In this document: one piece after another, positions 11,746 through 23,925 of the stretch | Position numbering within the stretch: position 1 is the first letter of the stretch | Layout of the letters: each line of letters begins with the position of its first letter | Origin: Crocodylus rhombifer | Taxonomy: Eukaryota; Chordata; Crocodylia; Crocodylidae | DNA length: 64,000 nt | Direction: 5' to 3' | Assembly (NCBI GenBank): GCA_038503035.1 | Contig: JAVSML010025529.1 | Span: 281,219 to 345,218 of the forward strand | Made by a program: the position numbers and the translations under genes | The notes under the pieces: generated by a model | The model's input: only the letters and a program-made list of their open reading frames with translations | Databases searched by the model: none | What the model was told of the DNA's origin: nothing

Positions 11746-13044
11746 AAGCTCTGCTCAGTAGAAATTTGGAATTTAATTCAAAACTGATTTGGCCCTGGAA
11801 ATGAAATTTTAATTAAAAAAGATGGTACTATATACAAGTACATGCAAAAGTGTTTTTTGAAAGTGTATTTATAGAGTACCTGTGCTAAAACTTGCAGCAA
11901 TTTCTTTCAAGGCAAAATACATCAATTCTGGATTAACTAAATTACTACAGGCATCTTTATTTCAAAGTCAGTGTTTTCAAATTTGTCTCTCACATATATG
12001 TGCTCAATGAGAGCAGGGTCTGGCAATAAGGATGGGGGAAGGGGCTGCAGGGGGAAGAGGTTGGGCAGGCAAGGGACTACCTGACCCTCCCAGATCTATT
12101 TTCCCTGCTGTAGCAGTGGGAGGGGGACAAAGTCAAGGCTTAGCTTCCAATAATTAAATTCCATACCTGGAAAATTATAACAAATTTATAAATTTTCCAT
12201 ATATAGAATCTAATGATTGGGGATTATCTTATCTTCAAGTAAATATAGTATTAATGCTGCTCAGTGTAAAAAATGAAACTAGAACTGATGATCAACAGGC
12301 TCTCCTCTGAGTGCTTCTCTTGCAAGGGTAAAAGAGAAAGGTAGAAGAATCTTCTGCGCAGGTTTGCATCTCAGCTCAGTGACTTCAGCACTAGCGGAGG
12401 TTCTACGGAGCGTGGGAATGTGTGCAGTGTAGTGTGGCAAGTGCCCACACAGTAGGATAGAATGATTATGACTGTACACATTTTAGTGATGCAGTGACTT
12501 TCCAGGGTTTATAACTCAGGGAAATCTTGCTAGCCCTAGTACTGCCTCACTATTCCAACTTCCTATTCCAACATAGCCTTTTGGCTATAAATCTAATTAA
12601 TTAGATAATTAATTCCTGACTTGCTTCAGTGTTCAAAAAAGAAGTTGCTAACATTATACGTACTCATAATATATATATATATAGTGTGTGTGTGTGTGTG
12701 TGTGTTAGCAACTTCTTTCTTGAACAGCTCTAGCAATTCAAGAATGTATCTATATATGTATTTTATTTATTAAATTTACATTCCACCTTCTCCAGTAGAC
12801 TACGGTGGAATATATACACGTACACACACATTACATATTTTTACATAAACTACTTTTTATTTATCTAACTTCCTACTTGAAACCCTCTCTACCATTTTGA
12901 TGAAATTAAAAGAGAAAATCAGCCTGAGGAAGAGACCAACAACAACTTTTTCCAAAGTGTTTAAGCCTCACACATATCACCAAAAGTATTTAGACTCCTC
13001 GGTCCTATTCAGGCATCAAATAAATGGGAGTTGGGAGCTAAGGA
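11746..13044. other. Background with inverted-repeat microsatellite, no gene
   Basis: AT-rich sequence lacking recognisable coding signals, apart from the inverted-repeat structure at 12630-12726 listed separately. Confidence 0.5.
12630..12726. repeat. 23-bp inverted repeat enclosing (TA)n(TG)n
   Basis: The arms 12630-12652 and 12704-12726 are inverted copies matching at 22 of 23 positions (core gaagttgctaac / gttagcaacttc). They enclose a TA then TG microsatellite. The whole 97-bp unit could be a tiny palindromic MITE in which a microsatellite has expanded. Confidence 0.85.
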
Positions 13045-13377
13045 CACCTACACATGTGCAGAGAGGCTGCTCTGACATGTTGTAATTACAATGCGTCAGA
13101 CTTGTGATTACTCAAGTCTGCTGGAATGTGGCAATTACCGTGCTCCAACAGACTCCAGCATCATGTGCATCAGTGTCCCTGTACTGAAAAATGGTGGCAG
13201 GGGCACTAACTAAAGCTGGTTCAATAAGCTTTAGGTAAAGCACCCCTGCTGCCATTTTTCAGCACAGGGATGCTGATACACATGATGCTCCATGTACTTT
13301 AATTAAAGCAACTCTCAGAGCCTCTCTAATTAAAGCACCCCTTCCCCCTCAACCTCCTGGAACATGTCTATAAATCC
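13045..13377. mobile_element. Foldback hAT-like MITE
   Basis: The central arms 13161-13220 and 13229-13289 are inverted copies matching at about 50 of 60 positions, including ccatttttcag and its partner. The outer tips contain cctacacatgtgcag and, inverted, gacatgttccag. Flanks gctaagga (13037-13044) and cctaagtg (13378-13385) share a ctaag core, consistent with a decayed 8-bp target duplication. The element is non-coding. Confidence 0.65.
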
Positions 13378-13463
13378 CCTAAGTGCCTAAATACCTTTGA
13401 CAATCTGGGTATTAAAGGACTTGGAGCTGAAGTCCAGCCTTTGGCTCCTAAATAACTTGGACA

Positions 13464-13554
13464 CTTCTCATAGTGCTGGGGAGGCATCCTGAGCAGTAAA
13501 GTCAGTTCCCACTCTGTCTAAGGAGCCAAAATGCACTGTTCTTCTACCACAGAA
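13464..13554. repeat. 91-bp duplicated segment, copy 2
   Basis: Near-identical direct copy of 8459-8549, about 5 kb away (two substitutions, no indels). It lies just beyond the MITE at 13045-13377. The high identity contrasts with the decayed repeats around it. Confidence 0.9.
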
Positions 13555-15504
13555 TCACTTAAATACCTCTGAAAAATACTCTCTCAAGCTTACAAAATTC
13601 ATTGTACTGCAAAGTTTGATAAAATCATAAAGTAACTAAAAACAGTGGATAAGAAATACAGAGTGCTATTGCAACTTTGATGGCAGGAACCCTAGCAGTT
13701 CAGGCCTATTCATATTCATGAATACTGTTTTAGCAAGAGTGTCCTTGACTAATTTTTCATCCCATCACAAACAGGCCTGAAGAGGTAGTGAGCCAGCATG
13801 CCCAGGCTTGTTAAATAACTCTGCATAAACTTTGGGGGCTGCTGAGCAACAACAAAAACAGAGGAAGTCGGTGCAGTAACAGCAGCAGCAATGCACTTGC
13901 CTTTCATCAACACTGTATTCACACCAAGTGTAGCACACAAAGTATAAAGAAAATGCAGTCTGTTATACATGACATTTACAATGGGCTTCAGGATGTATTT
14001 CCACTTCCTGTTTCCATATTAATTTATCACAATATTCTTGTTTCTTACAATCAAATGTAAACTACAAGATCTCCATGTTATCCAGTGGGGAGGAAGCTAT
14101 TACTCTCCTAGCTCCAAAGAGTCAGAGAGACTTGAGAAACTGATTTAAATAGATCGTTATCCAGGTCCTCTCATGTTCAGATTAAGAAACACCCAAAGCA
14201 TAAACTGGTATTAAATAGCTATGACCTTGAATTATTTTGTTTGAAATGAATATATTGTGAATAATGCAAAAATATTTGTTTTTTAAAGTAAAATATTTAA
14301 AATGCCTTAAAGCTCCAGTTACTTTTGCCGTACTTTATTTTTCAGGCATATGAGAACACAAAGAGGATTGTTGTCAGATATTAGGGAATAATGTGACTTA
14401 TATGGTACTGGCAAAATTCCCTGAATATACTGAAAAGCATTCTATATGTTGAAAGAGGATACTCTGCTTGTTTGTCTATATCTCTGTGTATCTAAAGCAT
14501 GTTAAAAAGTAACTGGTGCTATACATGAACATTCAAGTGATTGATTTGAAATGTTTTAATCTACAGTATATAAAACTGATTTGGATCATCATAGATACTG
14601 TTTTTACTCACAGCAGAGGTAAATGCTACATAAAATTCCTGCACAATAATTTGAAACAGGAATAACACATTTGCAAAACAGAAGCATCTTATAGATCATT
14701 TCTTTTGATTTTGTCTATGTACAAGTTCTGGAGAAAGCATCTTCAAAGTTTCTTCCTAGGGATGTTTACAAATTTTTTCATGACTTTCCTTTTGATCTAG
14801 TTTCAATTTTCAGAGTGGGGGAAAGACTGTTTTTCATATTATTTGCTTTTGCTAAATGAACTGGATGAATATTGGCTATCTGTGCCAATGAAAGATATCT
14901 GACATTGTGCACTTATGGGTATTCTGGCGACAGCTAGAAACTCCTACCACAAACTTTTTCAGGATTCCAACATTCATTCCAATGACATTCCAGTGCAAAC
15001 GTCACAATGAGGACTTAATCTATTTAACTCAATTAGTGCTATGGCTGCACTAAAGGTTTTTTTTACTTATAATACAAAACACAGTAAAAATACTGGGTTT
15101 ACCATTTTTGCATCCCCAGAGTGCTGCATGTTACTAAATTACCATTGGTATACAGGTCTTCCATACATAGTAAACAAGAAAAAGCAATTCCTAAACCATT
15201 TAGTTGTGGATAGCTGTAAAACAACAGGTTCCTTACCTTTATTTTCCTTCTTGCTGCTCCCATCACTCTCAGTACTGACTAAAATGCCATGGGAGAGACT
15301 GACTCTCCATGCTGACCCATTTATACAACCATGTCATTCCCTTGCCAAAAAGAAGGGAAAAAAGGATATTTTCCCACAGTTGACAGTCATTAATACTTCC
15401 TCAGCTTCCGCCAACTCAATTCTTGAGAAGGCACAAATTTGTTCTCATCAGAAAATGCCTCAGCTCTTGAAAACCACAAACTTACATTTCACTTTGGGGA
15501 CTTA
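13555..15504. other. AT-rich unique-looking sequence, no gene
   Basis: No coding motif or delimitable repeat was recognised. The stretch at 14200-14650 is AT-rich with TAAA and TTTAAA clusters. Confidence 0.5.
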
Positions 15505-15955
15505 AGTAGCATGGGAACTGCATAAGAACACCATATTGGAGGCACCAACCACATGCATACCACAAATAAAAAAAATAAAATAAAATGGAAAGTGGACCCA
15601 AAGAAAGCCAGCATGATCTAATGGCAGAGCTGCAGTTGCAATAAACAAAAAAAAGGCTTGCTTCAAAAGATGGAAGAAAAATCCTAAGAAGGAAAAGAAA
15701 AAAGAACACAAACTGACAAATCAACTGTAAAACTGAAAAAAGATGAGATAACAAAGATTTTGAAAAGAATCTTGCTGGAGATATAAACAGTAACAATAAA
15801 ATATTTTTAAGTACATTAGAAGCCAGCGATCTGCCAGGCAGTCAGTTGGGTCTTTGGATAATCCAGGTGCAAAAGGGGCACTAAAAGATGGCAGGGCCAT
15901 TGCTGAGAAACTTCGCATCTATCTTCACTATCAAATAGGTTAGGGAAATTCCCTT
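15505..15955 (+). pseudogene. L3/CR1-like LINE ORF2 linker fragment
   Basis: Conceptual translation in shifting frames gives phrases such as KWTQRKPA, NGRAAVAINKK and KKEHKL. The minus-strand LINE at 19986-20312 encodes the equivalent QTQRKPAWFNGRAAVAINKK and KKEHKLRQ. The downstream part (KYIRSQRSARQSVG, LDNPGAKG) fits the segment between the endonuclease and reverse transcriptase domains of CR1-type ORF2. Stops and frameshifts interrupt it, and it is truncated at both ends. It is a fossil of the same family as 17711-20600, in the opposite orientation. Confidence 0.7.
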
Positions 15956-16410
15956 GCCAGATCCACTCCTCCCTAGGGACAAGTCAATGGAGCTGACATA
16001 AACTGAGATTTCAATAGATTCATAAACCAAAACCTAGCCTTCCTAAACATCATGACTGTGCATCCAGTACTTCACTGAAAGATATTTCCACACCTGAGTT
16101 AATGTTCATCCAAATTCATGTTTCCACACCTGAGTTTATATTTTTAGCTTGAGTTAAAAACCAGTCTGTAAGGCTGTGAAATAGGAGCTACATTACCAAG
16201 AGGGACTAAGAGACAATAGATTACATAGGAAAGAATAGCTTGATTAGTGGAACATTAATACCAGTAAAAAAGGAGATTAGGTTATTAACACTTGTGGAAT
16301 GAAGAGTTCTGAAAGAATCATACAGAGCCATGAAAACAAAAGGCTCCGTCAGTGCTGCCTGAATAGAAATGCTGCTGCCACTGCCAGGAAGTCTGTTTTA
16401 AACTTTAGGG
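15956..16410. other. Background between LINE fragment and MITE
   Basis: No gene recognised. It may contain further decayed LINE sequence, but no motif is readable. Confidence 0.4.
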
Positions 16411-16888
16411 CTAGGGACAGACATTACACATAAACTGGTTTAAGTGATCAGAAACTGGTTTAAACCTGTAACAGAACAGCTATTCAGTGAACATAAACTA
16501 GTTTGGAAATAGCTGAAACTGGTTTGAGATAAACCTGGTTGAATGTAGTATTAAACTTAACTGATTTGGGTCAAGATGGTTTATGCAATGTCTGTGTCAG
16601 ATCCCTTGCTGGTTTAAGATAAATCAGACTCCTCCCAGCATCCTGGCATGCTCTCTGGGTTGGGCAGAGCTCTGTATTCCACAGCAGGGCTGGCCCCTCC
16701 CCTCTGCTCCCTGGCTGGAGCTCTGGCAGAGACTGCAGGCACAGCAGGGTCTGCCTGGCTTCCCCCTGCCCTATCCTCACTTCGCTGCTGAAGTAGGATT
16801 TCACCCCACTCCCTCCCTCCCATCTCCCACAGCATGGACCCCAACCGCAGAGACCCTAGGCATGTGGTATGCTAGTTAATGCCAAGAG

Positions 16889-16941
<53 letters not shown>

Positions 16942-17382
16942 TCCAATTTCACTGGGACAGGCAGACAGAACAGTGACCACTTAGGGTTTTTTGGAGCTAA
17001 TCAACAGGTCAGCGGGTAAGCTGTTTGAGAAGAGTTGGAACGAATGGAGAGAGGCTATTGTTTTGTTGATGGGGTGATAAACACTGTTATCAACCCCTGC
17101 TGTCTTGCTTGTCTGTCAGTTTGCTGCAGACACTATAAAGAAGCAGGGAGGGAGACCAACAGATGCAATTAGAGGTCCTGCCTGGGCATGGCTACACCCT
17201 CCCCAGCTCAGCATTATCTAAAGGAAGGGAAGGTTGCTCTAGACACTGCAGGCATGTGCCTGAATTTCCTTAGTCCAAAGGGAATGTTTGTCTGGTTACA
17301 AACTGGTTCAGCCTAGCCAGGTTAGACTAACCTGCAAAGGTTGAATCAATTCAGGTCAGGCTTTTTGAATGTCTGTCCCTAG
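16411..17382. mobile_element. hAT-like non-autonomous element, 'CTAGGGACAGACATT' family, full copy
   Basis: Perfect 15-bp inverted tips: ctagggacagacatt at 16411-16425 and aatgtctgtccctag at 17368-17382. The first 190 bases match the short element at 1295-1484. Both subterminal regions are rich in actggtt/aaccagt motifs, possible binding sites for a transposase supplied elsewhere. A long (TG)n tract lies inside. No transposase is encoded, and no clean target duplication is visible. Confidence 0.82.
16895..16940. repeat. (TG)n microsatellite
   Basis: About 23 uninterrupted TG units inside the MITE 16411-17382. Confidence 0.95.
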
Positions 17383-18360
17383 TCTAGATAGAGCACATAT
17401 CAAAATGGGCTGCAATAGCACCACTGCACCCCACATCCCAGATCTGCCCTTGCTTAGGTTCTTATCTAGCCTCAACACCTTGTGGCTGGGAACATCTTGC
17501 TGGTGCTCCCATTTAAATCTGTGAGAGTTTTACTCTTAAATTAAAAGGGGCAGGATTGGAGTATAAGGCACTATAAAAGGGATATTTCTCAGGGCTGCTT
17601 TCCTTCAAGGCCTAAGAACTCACTAGGAGCAAGAGCTGTGGTTTGGGTCAATTTAAAAAATGCGTTTACTAATTTTTTCCACCCTTTTTTTGGCAAGAGC
17701 TTTTTTAGCCAATAAGAACATAAGAACTGAGCCATCTTGCTGAGCATCCTATGTCACATGGTGGCAGAGAGTGGATGCTGAAAAGAAAAGTAAACAGGGT
17801 ATGGCCAGGGTTTTATCTATTGTTCCTCTCCCACTTGTAGCCTCTAGCATTTAAGGTCTAGGAAACACTGAATCAGAGACTGTATCTCTAACTCCCATGC
17901 TCAAAAACTACTGATGCCCCTTTCCTACAAGAATTTTTCTGATTCCTTTCTGAATCTGGCTAAACTGTCAGTTTCCACAACACTTTGTGGCAATGAGTTC
18001 CATACGTTAATTACATGGTGTGTGAAAAGAAAGTTCCTTTTTTAAGTTTTAAACTTACTCCCTACTACTTTCAGTTTATTACTCCTAGTTCTTGTACAGC
18101 GAGAGATAGTAAATAATAAATCCCTATTTACTTTCTTTTCATTGTCAGTATTTTGTAAACCCTTCTTATGTTCCCCCTCAAGCATCTCTTTTCTAAACTG
18201 AATAGGCCTAGCCACTTTAGTCTCTCCTCATACAAAAAGAAGATCCTTCATACAACTAATCATCTTTGACGTCCTTCTCTGTACCTTCTTTAGTCCTTTT
18301 ATATCCTGAGATGTAGAGACAAAAACTGGGCACAAAAACTCGTCTAGATGCACCATGGAT

Positions 18361-20318
18361 TTATGTTTTTAGCAAACTGTCTACAATGACTTTTAGATGA
18401 CTTTCCTGTATGGTAATAGCTCATGTAGAGCCCATCATAGCGTAGGTATAATTTGGGTTATTTTTGCCTATGTGCTGCACTAGACACTTATCTATGTTGA
18501 ATTTCATCTGCCATTTACTTGCCTATTTGCTCAGTAGTGCCAAATCCTTCTGTAGTTCCTCACAGTTTGCCTTGATCTTTACCATTGTGAATAATATAGT
18601 GTCAGCCACAAGTTTGGCCACCTCACTACTTATCCCCTTTTCCAGATAATTTATGATTATGTTAAACACCAGTCCCAACACAGATCCCTAGGGGACCCTG
18701 CTGTTTACTTCTTTCCATCCTGAAAACTGACCGTTTATATCCATTCTTTCTTTTCTATCTTTAAGCCAATTTCTAATCCACAAGTGGATGTTTCCCTGTA
18801 ATTCCATGGCTCTGATGGGGCACCTTGTCAAAGGCTTTTTGGAAGTCCAGATATACTGTGTCAACTGAATCACCCTGATCCATCTGCTTATTGATACCCT
18901 CAAAGAACTCCAGGAGGTTGGTGAAGCATGATTTCCCTTTGAAAAAGCCATGTTGATTCCTCCCCAGCAAGTTGTGTTCATTCATGTGCTGAACAATTCT
19001 TTTTTTATATAATTTTTCTACCAGTTTTCCAGGAACAGAAGTCAGACTCACCAGCTTGCAGTTTTCTGCATCCCCTCGAGAGCCTTCTTTAAATATGGAA
19101 GTCAGGTTGGCAACCCTCCAGTCCTCTGGCAACAAGGCTGTTTTTAGTGGTAGATTGCATACTATAGTTAGGAGTTGGGCAGTTTCTGATCTGAACTCCT
19201 TCAGGACCCTAGGGTGAATGACATCAAATACTAGTGTTTTTCTGCTGTTTAGTTCATGGGTGCTCAACCTCTTGGCTGTGTGGGCCAGAGGAGTGGGGAG
19301 GGGCAGCACGGGGCTGCTCCATGGGCTGGGTTGAACGTTGCATGCCAGGATCAGGCCCAGCACTGCCTCCTCTCTGCCCTATGCACCCGGATTGGGTTCT
19401 GGGAGGCCTGGCATTACGTGCTCTCAGCCCCCCCACATGCTGGGATTGGGCCCTGGGGTCCAGCACTGCCCCCTTCTGGCCTCCTGCATACTGGGATTGG
19501 CCTCGTGGGCCCAGCACACCCTGTGCCTGGCCCTGCGTGCTCAGATTGGGTGCCCGATCCAGTGCAAACAGCTTGGGGCTTCTGATGGGTCAAGAAGTCT
19601 GGGGCAGGGGGTTAAATGCCACCACTCTCCATCACCAATTTTCTGCATCTGTGGGGAGCCCTACAGGCTGGATGACATGGGGTCATAGGCTGAATCTGAC
19701 CTGCAGGCCTGTGGTTGAACACCTCTCTTTTAGTTTAGCAGTTTTCTCTATGCCATCATCAGTTGAAACCTCACATTTGACTTGTCTCTAGAGACGAGTC
19801 GATCTAGTGAGGGAATCTCCGTAACCTAGTCTGCAGTGAAGATAGATGCAAAGTGTCTCAGCAATGGCTTTGTCATCTTTTAGCATCTCTTTTACACCCT
19901 AAATATGCAAAGGCCCAACTGATTACCTGGTAGATCTTTGGCTTCTAAGGTACTTAAAGAAATTTTATTATTACTATTTTTGTCTCTAGCAAGTTTCTCC
20001 TAAAAATGTACTTATCCTGTCTTTTTCAGTTCTACAGCTGATTTGCCGGAGTTTATGCTCTTTTTTTCTTTTCCTCATTAGGATTTGTCTTCCATCTTTT
20101 GAAAGAAGAATTTTTTTGTTTATTGCCACTGCAGCTCTGCCATTAAACCATGCTGGTTTTCTTTGGGTCTGCTTTCCATTTTTGTTTTTTATTTGCTGTA
20201 TGCATTTGCTTTGTGCCTCCAATACAATGTTCTTAAACAGTTCCCATGCTGCCTGAAAGTTATTCATTGCCTTAGAATCCCCTTTTAACTTCTGCCTAAC
20301 TAGCTTCCTCATTTTGGT
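18361..20318 (-). pseudogene. L3/CR1-like ORF2 reverse transcriptase remnant
   Basis: In its family this is the endonuclease/reverse transcriptase that copies LINE RNA at the target site. Readable motifs in order are NGRAAVAINKK (linker, about 20130), IHPRVLKEF, PEDWRVANL, VSLTSVPGKLVEKL, NQHGFFKGKSCFTNLLEFF and VYLDFQKAFDKVPH, followed by WIRNWLKDRKERM and FNIDKC. The catalytic block usually reads F-A-D-D; here it is VADT (near 18615), so an essential aspartate is lost. Several in-frame stops and frameshifts are present, and a hAT insertion separates CEVSTDDGIEKTAKL from NSRKTLVFDVIHPRV. It is inactive. Confidence 0.85.
19255..19727. mobile_element. hAT non-autonomous element inside the LINE
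   Basis: The tips are catgggtgctcaacc and, inverted, gagaggtgttcaacc. Flanks are gtttagtt (19247-19254) and ttttagtt (19728-19735), an 8-bp duplication with one mismatch. Removing the insert rejoins the LINE reading frame around the LVFDVIHPRV motif, which confirms the boundaries. The GC-rich interior encodes no transposase. Confidence 0.82.
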
Positions 20319-20734
20319 GAGATGTCCCTTTTTAAAGTTAAAGGCTACTGTAATAGATTTTCTTCTTGATTTTCTTCTTGTCTCCCCTTCCTACATGGAT
20401 GTCAAACTTAGTTGCACTGTTACCGTTTGCACCAAATCCATGCACTATTTAAAAATAGGTCCCAAATGGCCTTTCCTTTACTAGGTTCCAGAGCTAATTG
20501 TTCCAGAAGACAATCTTTTATAATGTCAAGAAGTCAGCTGTCCTCAGTGTCCCCAGAACTTTGCAAACCTTCCAGAACCAAAAAGTTAAAAACAGGATTG
20601 AAGTGGCTGAAGGATTAAGGAAAGAATTCAGCTGGGGAATAAAAGTGAGGAAATGTAATACCAATATATCATTCACAGACACGATCATAGCAAAGTATGT
20701 TTTATGCCATTGGTTATGCTAACACGTAACTCAC

Positions 20735-21641
20735 TGTAACACAAGGAAAGCCAGTGCCACTCAGCTACACCTTCTCCCAGCTCCCCATACCTCTCAATCA
20801 GACCAGTCACACTGCCTGAGTCCTTTTGCACACTCACACCCACACAGTTCCCCTTTTACAGGGTTGCCTTTTCAGGTTTCTAAGGGCTTGTTGGGACTCC
20901 AGCTGTCAAAGCCTAGGCCCCTTCCTCTCTCTAGCCACACCCACCATGGCCCACTGCTAAAGACCTCAGGCTCTGGGTTTTAGGCCTGGCCTCAACAGCC
21001 ATCTCCTCCCTTTAAGGCAGGCGTGGGCAATTATTTGGGCTGGAGGACCACTTAGCAACTTAGCAACTTTTGTTGAGGTGTTGAGGGCCATCGACCCATG
21101 CATTTGCAGACCCTAAAAAATTTTGAATAGAGGTGGACACCCCTTTGAATTGTAAGTGTGTATATTCACATACTTTTGATTGATTATGATCTTTTGGACC
21201 CCTTAGACATAGTCTGTGGACCCCCAGGGGTCTGTGGACCAAAGGTTGAATACCACTGCCCTAACCCTGCCTCCTTCTGGTCACCTGCCCAGACCTGCTG
21301 CACCAGGTGCAGAACTAGTCACTTGTTAGCCGCCTGCCTTTATCAGTGCCAGGCTCAGCCCAGCTGCACTGCTACCCTTGACTGATTGACTCCAACAACA
21401 CATACTCTCCAAGCTCTGCTCTATCCTTCTCCCTTTGTATATCCCCAGGCTGGGTTTAAATTTACCCAGGCTCCTTTAGGTCACCTGACTGCCCCTGCTG
21501 CACCCAGCAGCCAGGTACAGTCAGTCATTCATTAACCACCTGCCTTCATCAATCCCAGGCTTGGTCTATGGGTGCTGCTGCCCTCAACTGCCTGCCCTCT
21601 CAGGCCTCCTCAATAACAGGAGCAGGGGGCTTCCTGTTACA
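20735..21641 (-). repeat. Solo LTR with perfect 5-bp target duplication
   Basis: On the plus strand it begins tgtaacacaagg and ends tcctgttaca, so TGTAAC and GTTACA are perfect inverted ends. It is flanked by ctcac on both sides (20730-20734 and 21642-21646). Minus orientation is inferred because the start tgtaacaggaagcccc resembles other LTR starts here (11530, 53179). No gag, pol or env sequence adjoins, so it is a solo LTR left by recombination. A hAT element sits inside at 21018-21258. A 5-bp duplication fits ERV3/ERVL-like or other 5-bp integrases. Confidence 0.82.
21018..21258. mobile_element. hAT-like element inside the LTR
   Basis: The left tip is caggcgtgggcaatt; the right tip inverted is cagtggtattcaacc with ttggtccacagacc beyond. 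Both are common hAT non-autonomous tip styles, but they differ from each other, so this may be two fused elements. Flanks ctttaagg and ccctaacc agree only partly. Confidence 0.55.
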
Positions 21642-21646
21642 CTCAC

Positions 21647-22945
21647 CATTGCTATAAGGTAAGTCAATGAAACACTGAAAAGTTACAACCAAAACGCATC
21701 AGGAATACAGACAAGGTTCCTGTAGCAACATAAACCTGGCCTTGATGACCATATTCTGTATTTAATGGTGTATATTTAATAATATGTTTAACCAGGAAAT
21801 AATAACACATTCCTATTCTGACATGCCTCAATTAATATTGCTACCTGAAACTTTTAGATTCACTTAAGCAACTACAAGATTGAATTAACATATATAATTT
21901 CTTATATTTGTTTTTGACAGAGAAAAACAAATAGAGAACCCAGGAAATACAAGCACATGTGAGTTCGCCAGAGTAAGGACAGAAAAAACTGAGTAAGACA
22001 TCACGGAGGAGGGATGGTCCCATCATTAGGCTCTTGTGCAAGATTCCAGAGATGCCTATTTGAGTCCTGCCTCTGCCACAGACTTCCAGGCAAAGCACTC
22101 ACAGTGAGATTCACAAACACAATTATAGGGAATTAGGTGCCTAAGTCCCCAGTAGCAATGTGCAGAAACTGCTGAATCCCATTAGGCAAAGGCACTTTTG
22201 CTCTAAAACCTACTTAGACACCTGAAGTTCAGCTACTGTGCAAACCCTGGAGCACTGGTATCTTGGCTGACCTTAGTTTTTCAGCTGCTCACTCCCTCCT
22301 AAGGCTTCTTGGGATTCAAAAACCAGGTGGCTATCACCTGAGTCACCTGAGAGGCCCAATCCAGTAGAAATGTTCAGAGCAACCCCACCACCAACTCACA
22401 GTATCAAGTTCAGTATCCACTGCTGAAGAAGGAACTACCATGGCTTGACTTCTAAAATATCCTACTAGTTGAGACCTGAAGGTGTTCAGATCCACAGCTC
22501 CCTCCACCCAGAAGAGTGCCGTAGCCATCAGGCTATAGGTTAAATTGGACTGAGGAAGTTCTCAACCCCTCCTGTTAATGCTTTGCTATTGGGCAGCCAA
22601 GAATGTGAGAGTCATGGGGCCAGAAGACCAAGTAAAAAGTAGCATGTCTGTGGAGCCCAGTGAAGAGGGCACTACCTCAGAAGCAATGGAGTCCTGCATT
22701 CTTGCCTTTACTTCCAATGGTGAATGTATACTTTGCATTTAGTTATCATTGAACTAAATGCACAAGCTATGTCGGGAGCAGGAACCAGAACCCAGGTGGT
22801 CCCTCCTCTCTGCCTTGTCAAGGGGAAGCCCACCTCACTGAACCCCAGAAGCACATTCCTCTTTGCTTGCTCTACATCTGACTTGTTGAGTTCCTCGCTG
22901 CACTGTGGCCTGCGTGCACATACCGTTTGAGAATCTGGGCTTTCT
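21647..22945. other. Background with a possible tRNA-derived SINE relic
   Basis: No gene is recognised. Around 22015-22110 the sequence (gattccagagatgcc, gagtcctgcctctgcc, aggcaaagcactcacag) resembles the middle of MIR/CORE-type SINEs by phrase, at low confidence. Nothing else could be assigned. Confidence 0.35.
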
Positions 22946-23925
22946 TGCAACAAGAAACCAAGAACCCGTTACTTTAAGAGGGAGACTGCAACTGAAAGGG
23001 CCCCAGGCAACTGAACAGAAGTTAGCTGCAGAAGGGAAGGCAGCAAGAGAGCAACTACAGCCAAGGCACAGTAAGCAACTCATCAAGCTGGCAGGATACA
23101 CCTATGGCTGTTCAGGAAAGCACCTGCCTGAGAAGGAGGGGTTCAGGGAATATAAACCTGGCTACTGAGGCAGAGGGTAATGCAACCTGGAACTGTGTGT
23201 GGAGCAGAGCTCCTGCCAGTTCAGACAGGCAAAGAGAAGAAGCTGCAGGCCAGATCAGGTACCCCAGAGGCTCAGAGAAGGCTAATGAGTGGGGAGGACT
23301 TCTCCACTGGCATGGCAATCCAGGGGGGAGCTTTGAGTGTTTTGGTTAAAGCATTTGGCTTGCATTATTTGTTTCACTTTTACCATGGGACTGACTAGTA
23401 AGGGGGGCGGGGTGAGATAAGAGCCCACATAGGGGTGCCTGGGAGGTACTCCAGGTTCTGAGCCATATCTGAGGTGGGCCAAAGCCAAGAAGGGCAGAGC
23501 CTGTGCCCCAAGAATGAGATAGGGGTAGGCTTAAGCCAAGAGGGCCAAGGGCTGAGCCCACGTGAAATGGGCCAAGGGCTGTCCGAATCTGGCCAAGACA
23601 GGTCAAGGGCTAGCCGAACCTGGCTGAGATGATCTGAGGGCCAGACTAGGCTAAGATTCAGAAGCCAGGCCAGAGGAAGTGGACCTAGGCTGGCAGTCTA
23701 CAGGGAGAGTAACCAGCAGGTCACAGCCAAGGGGGCTGAGGCCTGTACAAGCTAGTGTATCATCTACAATCCTCATGTACAATCTAGGGTAATATCTGTG
23801 AGACATGGGTGTGGTTACAAGGCCATGAATAGCCTACAAGGTCACCAGTTTACTAATAGGGCCAGGAGGGCCACAGGTGGAGCTGGACTGGGCTCACTCT
23901 GGGACAGTGGGGCAGCCTCGCTTTC
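22946..23925 (+). repeat. LTR-like repeat, copy 1
   Basis: Starts tgcaacaagaaacc, then gttactttaagagggag. Aligned with 53179-54015 it shares gttactttaag, the TATA-like ggaatataaacctgg followed by ctgaggcagagg, and later agggcca..gggccacaggt. The TATA-like box at about 23146 with downstream conservation supports an LTR promoter organisation. The 3' boundary is uncertain and no target duplication was found. Open frames inside are not retroviral genes. Confidence 0.6.

Larger units (their letters stand above)
17711..20600 (-). mobile_element. CR1/L3-like LINE, 5'-truncated
   Basis: This minus-strand non-LTR retrotransposon has its 3' end near 17711, reading ...cagttcttatgttctt on the minus strand. 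It extends through 3' UTR, the reverse transcriptase region and the linker to about 20600, where endonuclease-region sequence fades. It is split by a hAT insertion at 19255-19727. Its 3' tail style (ttatgttctta) resembles that of 62790-63609 and differs from the tctatgattctatga tails of the CR1 copies elsewhere in the window, so it is a distinct lineage. Confidence 0.8.

Noticed and set aside
16411..17382. 8-bp target duplication for the full MITE
   Set aside because: Flanks do not match over 8 bases under any boundary tried, so no duplication is claimed.
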